A stretch of 64,000 nucleotides of DNA from Pedobacter frigoris (GTDB lineage Bacteria; Bacteroidota; Bacteroidia; Sphingobacteriales; Sphingobacteriaceae), in assembly GCF_005116445.1 (NCBI RefSeq), contig NZ_SWBQ01000002.1, positions 868,001-932,000 on the forward strand, written 5' to 3'. Positions within the stretch are counted from its first letter, which is position 1. Every line of letters begins with the position of its first letter. This document shows positions 26,995 to 34,717 of the stretch, one piece after another. The notes under the pieces were generated by a model that was not told where the DNA came from, did not search any database, and saw only the letters and a program-made list of their open reading frames with translations. A program made the translations under genes and the position numbers.

Positions 26995-27630
26995 ATGGAA
27001 CAAATTATAGAAAAAACAATCACATTTGTTAAGGCCACTTTGGCTGATGCCGAAGCGGGTCACGACTGGTTTCACATTGAGCGTGTATACAACAATGCAA
27101 AAAGAATCAATGCTACGGAAAAAGGCGACAAACTGATCGTAGCGCTTGCTGCTTTGTTGCATGACATTGCTGATGCTAAATTCAACAATGGCGATGAAGA
27201 AATCGGCCCCAGAATAGCCGGTGATTTCCTCAAAAGCTTGCACCTGGAGAATGAAATTATTGAACACGTTCAGCAGATCATCAGAAACCTAAGCTATAAA
27301 GCGAGCCTTGGTACAATTATTTTCCAATCTAAAGAGCTGGATATCGTTCAGGATGCAGACCGGCTGGATGCGATAGGTGCAATAGGCATAGCAAGGGCAT
27401 TTACCTATGGGGGTTATAAAAACAGGGTGCTTTATGACCCGGAGATTAAACCCAACCTCCATATGTCCAAAGAGGAATACAAAAATACTCAGGCCCCTAC
27501 CATCAACCATTTTTACGAAAAACTGCTGCTATTAAAAGATCTTATGAAAACAAGTGAGGGTAGGTCTATGGCAAATAACAGACACGAGTTTATGTGCGCA
27601 TATTTAGAACAACTTTATTCAGAAATCTAA
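26995..27630 (+). CDS. HD-domain phosphohydrolase
   Basis: 211 residues from ATG 26995; an ATG at 26989 would add two residues. The HD metal-binding pattern is present: GHDWFHIERV (first His and flanking residues, ~20-30), LLHDIADAKF (the HD doublet, ~50-59) and a later DADRLDAIGAIG (~117-128). This matches the YedJ-like group of predicted nucleotide or phosphate-ester hydrolases. It is cytoplasmic with no membrane segment. It is upstream of the radical-SAM cassette (45-nt gap), but that cassette has its own promoter. The substrate is unknown. Confidence 0.88.
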   Translation: MEQIIEKTITFVKATLADAEAGHDWFHIERVYNNAKRINATEKGDKLIVALAALLHDIADAKFNNGDEEIGPRIAGDFLKSLHLENEIIEHVQQIIRNLSYKASLGTIIFQSKELDIVQDADRLDAIGAIGIARAFTYGGYKNRVLYDPEIKPNLHMSKEEYKNTQAPTINHFYEKLLLLKDLMKTSEGRSMANNRHEFMCAYLEQLYSEI

Positions 27631-27644
27631 ATTAATTAGTATTT

Positions 27645-27674
27645 TTACTATATTTGTTAGCAAAAATATAGTAA
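27645..27674. promoter_or_regulatory. 11-bp-arm palindrome over the promoter of the radical-SAM repair cassette
   Basis: Perfect arms at 27645-27655 (TTACTATATTT) and 27664-27674 with an 8-nt spacer. The exact -7 box TATATTTG (27649-27656) lies inside the left arm, and the predicted start of transcription (~27663) is at the dyad. The dyad ends 1 nt before the ATG at 27676. A repressor bound here would block RNA polymerase, so this is a strong operator candidate (inference). Confidence 0.6.
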
Positions 27675-27675
27675 C

Positions 27676-28932
27676 ATGTCTGAGCGGATAAGAGAAAAGC
27701 TAAGCATATTAGCGGATGCGGCGAAGTACGATGTTTCCTGCTCCTCCAGTGGAGGAACGAGAAAGAACGACAACAAGGGTCTGGGCGACAGTCACAGTTC
27801 AGGAATTTGCCATACTTACACTGAAGATGGCCGTTGCGTCTCTCTGTTAAAGATCCTGCTCACCAACCATTGCATTTATGACTGTGCTTTCTGCGTTTCA
27901 CGTAAAAACAACGACATAGAGCGGGCAGCTTTCACTGTTGAAGAAGTGGTATCACTTACTATCAATTTCTATCGGCGCAATTATATTGAAGGTTTGTTCC
28001 TGAGTTCAGGCATATTTAAAAATGCTGACTTTACCATGGAGCGCTTGCTGAAAGTAGTAAAAAAATTGCGGTTGGAAGAACGTTTCAACGGCTATATTCA
28101 CCTGAAAACCATTCCCGGTGCCAGCGACGAATTGATCAAAGAAGCTGGCCTGTATGCTGATAGGATGAGTATCAATCTTGAAATGCCAACAGAAAGCGGA
28201 TTGAAATTGCTGGCTCCCGAGAAAAGCCACGAAGATGTGAAAAAGCCGCTTGCTTTAGTACAAAGTCAGATCATTCAGCTAAAAGATGAGCGGAAACTAA
28301 TCAAGAGCATCCCGAAATTTGTACCGGCCGGACAAAGTACTCAAATGGTGATTGGCGCAACACCTGAAACGGACAAGGATATTATGCACACTGCAGCTGC
28401 ATTTTACAAAAATTTTTCTTTAAAACGGGTTTACTATTCCGGCTACATTCCTATAAGTAATGACAGCAGGATGCCTGTCTTAGGTTCCCAACCTCCGTTA
28501 ATTCGCGAAAACAGGCTCTATCAAACAGATTGGCTGATGAGATATTATGGCTTCCATGTGAATGAATTGCTAAACGATGCGAACCCGCATCTGGATATTG
28601 ACATGGACCCTAAATTGAGCTGGGCTTTGCGTAACCTGCAGTTTTTTCCTGTAGATATTAATGTGGCGGCGTATAAGATGATCCTTCGCATTCCCGGGAT
28701 TGGGGTAACTTCAGCACAAAAGATCGTTCAGGCAAGGAAGTTTGGCCGCCTTCGGATTGATCAGTTGAAAAAGATTGGTGTAGCATACAACCGGGCGAAG
28801 CATTTCATAGTCTGCGCTGATACGCCTTATCAGCTGAAAGACTATCAGGCTACTCAGATTAAATCGTTTATCATGGCAGAAAGTCAGAGTAAGTATTTAA
28901 AAAACAGCGTGCAACAGCTGATTTTATTTTAA
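27676..28932 (+). CDS. Radical SAM putative DNA modification/repair protein (TIGR03916 type)
   Basis: 418 residues. The radical SAM CxxxCxxC cluster motif is NHCIYDCAFC (about residues 66-75). A TIM-barrel core with GLFLSSGIF follows. The C-terminal ~100 residues hold helix-hairpin-helix units (LRIPGIGVTSAQKIVQARKFG), implying DNA contact. The family is known as a DNA-linked radical SAM protein that travels with the TIGR03915 protein encoded 79 nt downstream, sometimes with a uracil-DNA-glycosylase domain. The chemistry is not established. The palindrome over its promoter suggests control by a repressor, perhaps a damage-responsive one. Confidence 0.92.
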   Translation: MSERIREKLSILADAAKYDVSCSSSGGTRKNDNKGLGDSHSSGICHTYTEDGRCVSLLKILLTNHCIYDCAFCVSRKNNDIERAAFTVEEVVSLTINFYRRNYIEGLFLSSGIFKNADFTMERLLKVVKKLRLEERFNGYIHLKTIPGASDELIKEAGLYADRMSINLEMPTESGLKLLAPEKSHEDVKKPLALVQSQIIQLKDERKLIKSIPKFVPAGQSTQMVIGATPETDKDIMHTAAAFYKNFSLKRVYYSGYIPISNDSRMPVLGSQPPLIRENRLYQTDWLMRYYGFHVNELLNDANPHLDIDMDPKLSWALRNLQFFPVDINVAAYKMILRIPGIGVTSAQKIVQARKFGRLRIDQLKKIGVAYNRAKHFIVCADTPYQLKDYQATQIKSFIMAESQSKYLKNSVQQLILF

Positions 28933-28967
28933 CAGAGCACACAGTAGATCGCATGGAAAAGCAACCC

Positions 28968-28993
28968 GTCATCTCTCGTATTTTTGAGATGAC
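28968..28993. repeat. REP-like palindrome (GTCATCTC...GAGATGAC)
   Basis: 8-bp arms at 28968-28975 and 28986-28993 in the gap of the repair cassette. The GTCAT...ATGAC ends resemble those of the elements at 29809-29857 and 54540-54755, so this appears to be a member of a dispersed palindromic repeat group. Confidence 0.5.
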
Positions 28994-29011
28994 AGGCAGA
29001 TAATAAATAGA

Positions 29012-29779
29012 ATGATATACCTGATAGATGGAAGCCTGGAGAGCCTGCTTTGCGCGGTGTTTGAGTGGTTCGAACACAAGCCCGGCAAAGTATCGGTCCA
29101 ACTGGGAAGCCAGCATCAACCTGATGCTTTTACTGAAGTATTTTTGGTTCACAAAGACCCGAAAAAAGCGGATCGCGTGTGGACAGGCTTGCAGAAAAAG
29201 CTCGCCAGGGGATGGATGCGGAAGTTTTATTGCACATTTCTTTCAGAAACACCTGAAGCTTATACCAAATTGTTTGAATTTGCCTGTTACATATTTTCCA
29301 ATTCTAATGGTGCAGAATCAAATTATGGGAACCCCTTCGTACTGGCTGTAGCCCAGACAGCCAGAAAGGTGGAAAGAGAAAAGCACCGGATGGAAGCCTT
29401 TATCCGGTTTCAACATACTACAGACGGAATGTTCTACTGTGGTATTGATCCTGATTTCAATGTATTGCCATTGATCATGCAGCATTTTAAAAACAGGTAT
29501 GCCGATCAGCAATGGATCATTTATGATCTCAAACGGCATTATGGCTTATTCTATGATCTCAACAAGGTGGAGGAGATCGAGATGGAGGAAGCAAGACTGA
29601 AAACCAATTACAAACCTGCCGAAAACCTGCTGTCCGAAAAAGAAGCTTTGTACGCTACACTCTGGAAAGACTACTTTAAAAGCACCAATATTGTAGCTAG
29701 AAAAAACACGAAATTACATGTGCAGCACGTGCCGAAAAGATATTGGAAATATCTTACTGAAAAACAGGACGTTTTATAA
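29012..29779 (+). CDS. TIGR03915-type DNA metabolism protein
   Basis: 255 residues. It opens MIYLIDGSLESLLCAVFEW, the standard start of this family. The middle has AQTARKVEREKHRMEAFIRF, and the end has HVPKRYWKYLTEKQ. It is the usual second half of the radical-SAM cassette; in some bacteria it is fused to a uracil-DNA-glycosylase domain, which is absent here. The domain fold resembles a DNA-glycosylase partner, but no activity is shown. It is co-directional with the radical SAM gene and likely co-transcribed in spite of the repeat in the gap. Confidence 0.9.
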   Translation: MIYLIDGSLESLLCAVFEWFEHKPGKVSVQLGSQHQPDAFTEVFLVHKDPKKADRVWTGLQKKLARGWMRKFYCTFLSETPEAYTKLFEFACYIFSNSNGAESNYGNPFVLAVAQTARKVEREKHRMEAFIRFQHTTDGMFYCGIDPDFNVLPLIMQHFKNRYADQQWIIYDLKRHYGLFYDLNKVEEIEMEEARLKTNYKPAENLLSEKEALYATLWKDYFKSTNIVARKNTKLHVQHVPKRYWKYLTEKQDVL

Positions 29780-29808
29780 AATATCTTGTAACTTGCCTTA
29801 GTACAAGC

Positions 29809-29857
29809 GTCACTCTGAATTTATTTTGCTTTGCAGCTCCTTTGTGTTCAGGATGAC
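29809..29857. repeat. REP-like element
   Basis: GTCACTCTGAA...TTCAGGATGAC: imperfect inverted arms with two mismatches, separated by 27 nt, between the repair cassette and the PhoR-like kinase. It shares the words CTGAATTTATTT and CAGGATGAC with the elements near 54.55 and 54.73 kb. Confidence 0.5.
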
Positions 29858-29873
29858 GACCGGCAAAAATATT

Positions 29874-30899
29874 ATGAAATTAAGCATTCTCGTTCTAATT
29901 ACCTCACTTGCAGTAGCGCTATCGATTGGCTTGGTAAATTACCATTTCCAGCAAAGCTGGTATTACCTACTGATCTCTTTTGGCGTTTCATTTTTTACCT
30001 GCTTTATTGTCTTTTATTACCTGCTTGAAAAATACATATATTCAAAGATTGTTTTGATCTATAAGCTGATCCATAATCTGAAGCTCGGCAAAGACCTTAA
30101 AGATGCGCTGGGCGAATACGTGAGTTCTGACCCTATCAATGATGTGGAACAGGAAGTAAAAGAATGGGCCGGGGCAAAAAAACGCGAAATAGAGGTATTG
30201 AAAAAGCAGGAGCAGTTCAGAAGGGAATTTCTGTCCAACGTATCTCATGAATTTAAAACCCCCTTATTCGCCATACAAGGCTACATTGAAACGCTTCAGG
30301 ATTGTATTGTAGACGATCCGGACATGGCAGTAAAGTTTTTAAAAAAGGCGGGAAATAATGTAGAACGATTAAGTTACCTGATCAATGACCTTGATTCTAT
30401 CTCCAAATTAGAAACTGGTGAAATCCCGATAAACTATGTAAAGTTTGACTTTGTTATGCTGGCCAAAGAGGTAATGGAGTTGTTGGAAGATAAGGCCAGA
30501 TCGAGAGGAATTACTTTGTCTTTTAAAGAAAAATATACCCATCCTGCTTTTGTCAGGGCCGACCGGGAGAAAATACGCCAGGTGATGGTAAATCTGATCG
30601 AAAATTCTTTAAAATATGGTCGTGAAAGAGGTTCTACAGCAATTAAAATATTTGAATTGCATGACCAGTATTTAATTGAGGTAACTGATGATGGGATCGG
30701 CATTGACGAGAAGCATTTGCCTCGTTTATTTGAAAGATTTTACAGAATAGATACGCACAGATCAAGGGAAGAAGGAGGGACAGGTCTTGGGCTCGCCATT
30801 GTAAAACACATTTTAGAAGCACACCAGCAGATTATCTCTGTGAGAAGCACTTTACAGATCGGAACCACATTTGCCTTTACACTGGAAAAGATTGGTTAG
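29874..30899 (+). CDS. PhoR-like sensor histidine kinase
   Basis: 341 residues from ATG 29874; the open frame begins earlier, within the repeat element. Two N-terminal helices (~4-22 and ~29-48) with almost no periplasmic loop mimic PhoR topology. The HisKA box is SNVSHEFKTPLFAIQGYIETL. The HATPase_c domain has NLIENSLKYG, DDGIGIDEKHL, LFERFYRID and GGTGLGLAIV. No response regulator is encoded next to it in this window. It is followed by phosphate-uptake genes, which supports a role in phosphate signalling, but that is by context only. Confidence 0.88.
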   Translation: MKLSILVLITSLAVALSIGLVNYHFQQSWYYLLISFGVSFFTCFIVFYYLLEKYIYSKIVLIYKLIHNLKLGKDLKDALGEYVSSDPINDVEQEVKEWAGAKKREIEVLKKQEQFRREFLSNVSHEFKTPLFAIQGYIETLQDCIVDDPDMAVKFLKKAGNNVERLSYLINDLDSISKLETGEIPINYVKFDFVMLAKEVMELLEDKARSRGITLSFKEKYTHPAFVRADREKIRQVMVNLIENSLKYGRERGSTAIKIFELHDQYLIEVTDDGIGIDEKHLPRLFERFYRIDTHRSREEGGTGLGLAIVKHILEAHQQIISVRSTLQIGTTFAFTLEKIG

Positions 30900-30904
30900 C
30901 AACG

Positions 30905-30965
30905 TTAAGCATGGTTAAAAAAACTTAACACTTAACACTAACTTAACATTACACTCATACTTTTG
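30905..30965 (+). promoter_or_regulatory. Pho-box-like TTAACA repeats and -7 box before DUF47-pit
   Basis: TTAACA occurs at 30925, 30932 and 30943, with degenerate copies TTAAGC at 30905 and TTAAAA at 30915. Most copies are 10-11 nt apart. The exact -7 box TACTTTTG is at 30958-30965, 10 nt after the last copy, and there is no -33 TTTG. This resembles the direct-repeat TT(A/T)ACA sites of B. subtilis PhoP-type regulators and an activator-dependent promoter (inference). Confidence 0.5.
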
Positions 30966-30985
30966 TACCATATTATATAGAAAAG

Positions 30986-31627
30986 ATGAATAGTATTTTT
31001 AAGTTCTTTACCCCAAGAGACAAAAAATTTCAGCCTTTGTTTGAACAGGCAGGAAGTAATGTATTGAAAATTTCTGAGGCTTTGCTACTTGCATTAAGCG
31101 CTACTGATCTGGAAAAACGTAAGGAATATATCAAAGAAGTTGAACGTCTTGAGCACGTTGGCGATGACATTACCCATTCAATATTCCTGGAGCTGAGCAA
31201 AAATTTTATCACTCCTTTTGACAGGGAAGATATTCATGCACTTGCCAGTGCTGTAGATGACATCGCAGATTACATCCATGCTTCAGCAAGCAACATAGAA
31301 CTGTATAACGTATCGAATATTGGTGATGCAATGATCAAACTTGCAGAGTTGCTGGTGGAAATGTGTACCGATTTGGAAAAAGCAATCAAAGAGTTAAGAA
31401 GTTTCAAAAATATCCGTGTAATAGCTGATGCCTGTGTCAGGATCAATAGCGGAGAAAATCAGGCAGATTATGTTTGTAATCTTGCAATTGCCCGTTTGTT
31501 CGAATTTGAGACCAATGCAATTGAACTGATCAAACAAAAAGAAGTACTGCAAACTTTAGAGTTGGCTACGGATAAATGTGAGGACGCAGCGAATGTGTTG
31601 GAATCTATTTTGGTAAAGAACGCTTAA
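30986..31627 (+). CDS. DUF47/PhoU-like phosphate transport accessory protein
   Basis: 213 residues, all-helical, of the DUF47 (TIGR00153, PhoU-related) family. It opens FKFFTPRDKKFQPLFEQAG and contains the paired acidic helices VERLEHVGDDITHSIF and ASAVDDIADYIHASA typical of PhoU-like metal-binding repeats. These proteins are encoded directly before Pit transporters (here 12 nt) and modulate them. The operon has its own promoter-like region with TTAACA repeats. Confidence 0.93.
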   Translation: MNSIFKFFTPRDKKFQPLFEQAGSNVLKISEALLLALSATDLEKRKEYIKEVERLEHVGDDITHSIFLELSKNFITPFDREDIHALASAVDDIADYIHASASNIELYNVSNIGDAMIKLAELLVEMCTDLEKAIKELRSFKNIRVIADACVRINSGENQADYVCNLAIARLFEFETNAIELIKQKEVLQTLELATDKCEDAANVLESILVKNA

Positions 31628-31639
31628 AACCTTTAAAAA

Positions 31640-32650
31640 ATGGTAACTACCTTATTGGTCGTTGTAATTGTCATGGCTATTGCCTTCGACTATATAAACG
31701 GCTTTCACGATGCGGCAAACTCGATTGCGACAATCGTATCAACCAAAGTACTATCGCCATTTCAGGCGGTATTATGGGCGGCAGTATTTAACTTCGCTGC
31801 TTATTTTTATTTCACTGACCACAAAGTAGCCAATACAATTGCTAAAACTGTCGTTGAAAATTTCATTACGCTTGAAGTGATCCTTTCAGGATTGATAGCC
31901 GCAATTACCTGGAACCTTTTTACCTGGTGGTTTGGCATCCCTTCAAGTTCATCACATACTTTAATTGGCGGTTTTGCTGGTGCAGGTATGGCCAAGGCGG
32001 TAACAGTTGGCGCCAGTGCTATGTCAGCAATCAACCTTGCCCCTATTTTAAAAGTTGTGGCTTTTATTGTCCTTGCCCCGGTGATCGGGATGGTCATTTC
32101 GGTAGTTATTTCGATTATCATTTTACACATCTCCAAAAACGCAAGGCCATCTGTTGCAGAAAAGTGGTTCAAAAGACTTCAGTTGATTTCTTCAGCTGCA
32201 CTTAGCTTTACTCATGGTGGTAACGATGCCCAAAAAGTAATGGGTATTATCTATGTTGCCATGGTGGCCGCAAACGTACTAAAAACCGGAGATGCAATGC
32301 CCGAATGGATCCCGATTTCATGTTACGCAGCGATTGCGCTGGGAACAATGAGTGGCGGATGGAAGATTGTAAAAACAATGGGTTCTAAAATCACTAAAGT
32401 AAATGCTTTTGAAGGTGTGGCTGCTGAAACAGCAGGCGCAGTAACCTTAGGTATCACAGAACATTTTGGTATCCCGGTATCTACAACACATACCATTACG
32501 GGTTCGATTGTAGGTGTTGGTTTATTAAAAAGGGTATCTGCTGTGCGCTGGGGTGTTACGGTAAGCTTACTTTGGGCATGGGTATTAACCATTCCGGTTT
32601 CTGCTACCTTAGCTGCACTTGTTTACAGCATTATACACCTTTTCTTTTAA
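31640..32650 (+). CDS. pit: Low-affinity inorganic phosphate transporter (Pit)
   Basis: 336 residues with about ten membrane helices. The two family signatures are present: GFHDAANSIATIVST near the N-terminus and its inverted-repeat counterpart FTHGGNDAQKVMGI in the second half, plus PSSSSHTLIGG and PVSTTHTITGS. It imports phosphate as a metal-phosphate complex coupled to protons (family knowledge). It is translated just after its DUF47 partner. Its stop interlocks with that of the convergent anti-sigma-like gene (TTAA, 32647-32650). Confidence 0.95.
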   Translation: MVTTLLVVVIVMAIAFDYINGFHDAANSIATIVSTKVLSPFQAVLWAAVFNFAAYFYFTDHKVANTIAKTVVENFITLEVILSGLIAAITWNLFTWWFGIPSSSSHTLIGGFAGAGMAKAVTVGASAMSAINLAPILKVVAFIVLAPVIGMVISVVISIIILHISKNARPSVAEKWFKRLQLISSAALSFTHGGNDAQKVMGIIYVAMVAANVLKTGDAMPEWIPISCYAAIALGTMSGGWKIVKTMGSKITKVNAFEGVAAETAGAVTLGITEHFGIPVSTTHTITGSIVGVGLLKRVSAVRWGVTVSLLWAWVLTIPVSATLAALVYSIIHLFF

Positions 32651-34014
32651 AAGTCAACAGCAGCCATAAGTTGTAGGTCGTTAGCTGTGGGCTGAGCCCA
32701 TTTTGGTCCTTTTAGAATCAGCCTTATGGCTTCCTGATCATATTTTTCGGCAATACCTTTAAGTATTTTTATATTTTCAGGTTTGCCTTTCTTACTCACA
32801 GTAAATGTAAGAATAACAGTCTGACCGATTTTCGCTTCATTGCGGAATCGGTTATTTTTTTTGAGGTAGGCAGTGAATTTTTCCCATCCGCCTTCAGGTT
32901 CTGAAAGACTATAGGCCGGAGAACCTGTGCTTATGCCCCTGATCATGATATTGTTTTTTGAGGTGGGAACGTCTGTGTTATTCTGAATATTAAGTCCCGC
33001 TACTTTCCCCTGCAACAGACTCACAACGTTTTCTGCAGGCACAGCCTTAATGTCTTTTCCTGATATTATGTTTTCAGCACTCCCTGCGTTGAGCGATTTA
33101 GCCTTTGGTACATATCCCGCTACAACCACCTCATTCAGTGAGTTGTTGTCAGCTACCAGAGAAAGATTTATAGGTTGATTGGCATTCAGCTTTGCCTCTG
33201 CAGGCTTATACCCGATATAATTGGCAATAACGTTACCCTTAAGTAAAGTATCTGAATTGATGGTGAATTTACCGTAAGCATCAGTTACCGCATTAAGACT
33301 GGTTCCTGCCACGCTGACGCTAACTCCTGGTATTGGCTTTCCGTTATTCTGCTCCACTACCGTTCCGCTGAACGCATTTTTTCTTACAAAATTCATAGTG
33401 CTAACACCTCTAAGCATCAATGGAGTGGCTGCTGTAGCTTGTTTTGCCTCAGCCGCAGGAGCGGCCATGACAACTGCTTCATTCAGCACCGGGTTTTCTG
33501 CCTGAACAGGATCTGCTACTGACTTCTTTTTAGCTTTTAAGCTGGCATATGACTCTTTCTTAATCGATTTTATCGCCTCTTCGATAGCAACCGGAGCTTT
33601 ATCTGCTGCTGCCGTCTGCACGGGAGCTTCAGTCTTTTTCTGGGCAATGGTTACATCTACTTTCTTAGGTAATGCGGCCATTTGTTTACGCCTGTTATCT
33701 TCCTTCATCCAGAAAACAACACTCACAGCGATAAACATTACTGCCGCCGTAGCCGCAATACTTAAGCGTTGCCAGGTTATTACAGAACGTTTTTTTATGA
33801 CATGCTGTTCAGCGATCCGTTCCTGCAATTGTTTTTGAAGTAAAGAAATAGAGTTTAATGAGCGCTTAGGCGATTCGCTTAAACCCGCCAGTGCTTCAGC
33901 CACAAAGGGATCTTCAAGCGCTTCACGCTCTACCCGATGCATGGTTTTGGCATCAAGCTTACCATCAAGGTAATCTTCCAAAATTGCGATATCTAACCAA
34001 TCCTTATTCACCAC
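32647..34014 (-). CDS. Transmembrane anti-sigma-like protein with carboxypeptidase-like, plug-like and TonB-C modules
   Basis: 455 residues, starting at one of two adjacent GTG codons (34014 or 34011). Residues 1-75 form a cytoplasmic region with the pattern ILEDYLDGKLDAKTMHRVER...DPFVAEAL, common to Bacteroidota sigma-linked membrane proteins. One membrane helix follows (~84-102). The periplasmic part has a low-complexity Ala/Lys linker, a carboxypeptidase-like Ig domain (GTVVEQNNGKPIPGVSVSV), a plug-like segment (LNEVVVAGYVPKAKS...GKVAGLNIQ...IMIRG) and a TonB_C-like end. The gene overlaps the ECF sigma gene by 11 nt. Its role as a membrane anti-sigma sensor is inference. Confidence 0.85.
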   Translation of the reverse strand: MVNKDWLDIAILEDYLDGKLDAKTMHRVEREALEDPFVAEALAGLSESPKRSLNSISLLQKQLQERIAEQHVIKKRSVITWQRLSIAATAAVMFIAVSVVFWMKEDNRRKQMAALPKKVDVTIAQKKTEAPVQTAAADKAPVAIEEAIKSIKKESYASLKAKKKSVADPVQAENPVLNEAVVMAAPAAEAKQATAATPLMLRGVSTMNFVRKNAFSGTVVEQNNGKPIPGVSVSVAGTSLNAVTDAYGKFTINSDTLLKGNVIANYIGYKPAEAKLNANQPINLSLVADNNSLNEVVVAGYVPKAKSLNAGSAENIISGKDIKAVPAENVVSLLQGKVAGLNIQNNTDVPTSKNNIMIRGISTGSPAYSLSEPEGGWEKFTAYLKKNNRFRNEAKIGQTVILTFTVSKKGKPENIKILKGIAEKYDQEAIRLILKGPKWAQPTANDLQLMAAVDF

Positions 34015-34582
34015 TATTCTTTTCTATACAAATTTTCAAGTTCCTTTTCCCATTCTGGATATAGCTTTTTACTTTAGGCATATCGAAGCCTGTAATGTTT
34101 GCTACTTCCTTATAACATTTCTCCTGCAGGTAGAACAAATCCACACTCACGCGTTGCTCCTCAGGAAGTGTTTCCATGCACTTTTCCATAATGGTAAGCT
34201 TCGTCTCTTTTGTATCATCGATATCAAGATGCACAAATTCTGTGTTTTCCACAAAAGTATCTTCTAATGAAACGGTTGTATTCTTTGATTGCTTGCGCAA
34301 AGCCATTAAACAATGGTTCCGGGCGAGTACATGCAGCCAACTTTTAAAATTCTGCACTTCATGAATCTTTAGTTTGAGTACGAGTTCCTCGAAGATTTGC
34401 ATCACTGCATCTTTACTTTGCTCCTCATCTTTCAAATAATTGAGGCAAACACCAAAAACCAGGTGCATGTATTTGTTATAAAGCGTACCCAATACCTCAA
34501 GATTGCCATTGGCTTTATAGCTGGCAATCAGAGCAGCATCATCCTGCTCCTGTATTCGGGCGTTGTTCTTTATAAACTTCAA
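34004..34582 (-). CDS. ECF-type RNA polymerase sigma factor
   Basis: 192 residues from a TTG at 34582, because an in-frame stop lies three codons upstream. Region 2 is visible as YNKYMHLVFGVCLNYLKDEEQSKD, with the following FKSWLHVLARNHCL. Region 4 follows in LPEEQRVSVDLFYLQEKCYKEVANITG. It directs RNA polymerase to a dedicated promoter set. It is first in a minus-strand operon with the transmembrane anti-sigma-like gene, which it overlaps by 11 nt. The divergent vWA/DUF4197 genes may be targets (inference). Confidence 0.93.
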   Translation of the reverse strand: MKFIKNNARIQEQDDAALIASYKANGNLEVLGTLYNKYMHLVFGVCLNYLKDEEQSKDAVMQIFEELVLKLKIHEVQNFKSWLHVLARNHCLMALRKQSKNTTVSLEDTFVENTEFVHLDIDDTKETKLTIMEKCMETLPEEQRVSVDLFYLQEKCYKEVANITGFDMPKVKSYIQNGKRNLKICIEKNSGE

Positions 34583-34613
34583 AAGGGATCAATTATAACG
34601 ATAAGTAGATCTG

Positions 34614-34634
34614 TTGTAAGCTGTAAACTTACAA
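34614..34634. promoter_or_regulatory. Inverted repeat between the sigma operon and the vWA gene
   Basis: TTGTAAG (34614-34620) and CTTACAA (34628-34634) with a 7-nt spacer, in the 135-nt divergent intergenic region. It is a possible operator or a 5' RNA hairpin; nothing decides between them. Confidence 0.3.
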
Positions 34635-34717
34635 TCGTTTTATCAAGTATAAAAATATTTTTCGAGACCAGTATGGAATTTCTTTAAAGCATACATCATG
34701 AGTAAAAGAGAAAAGCC

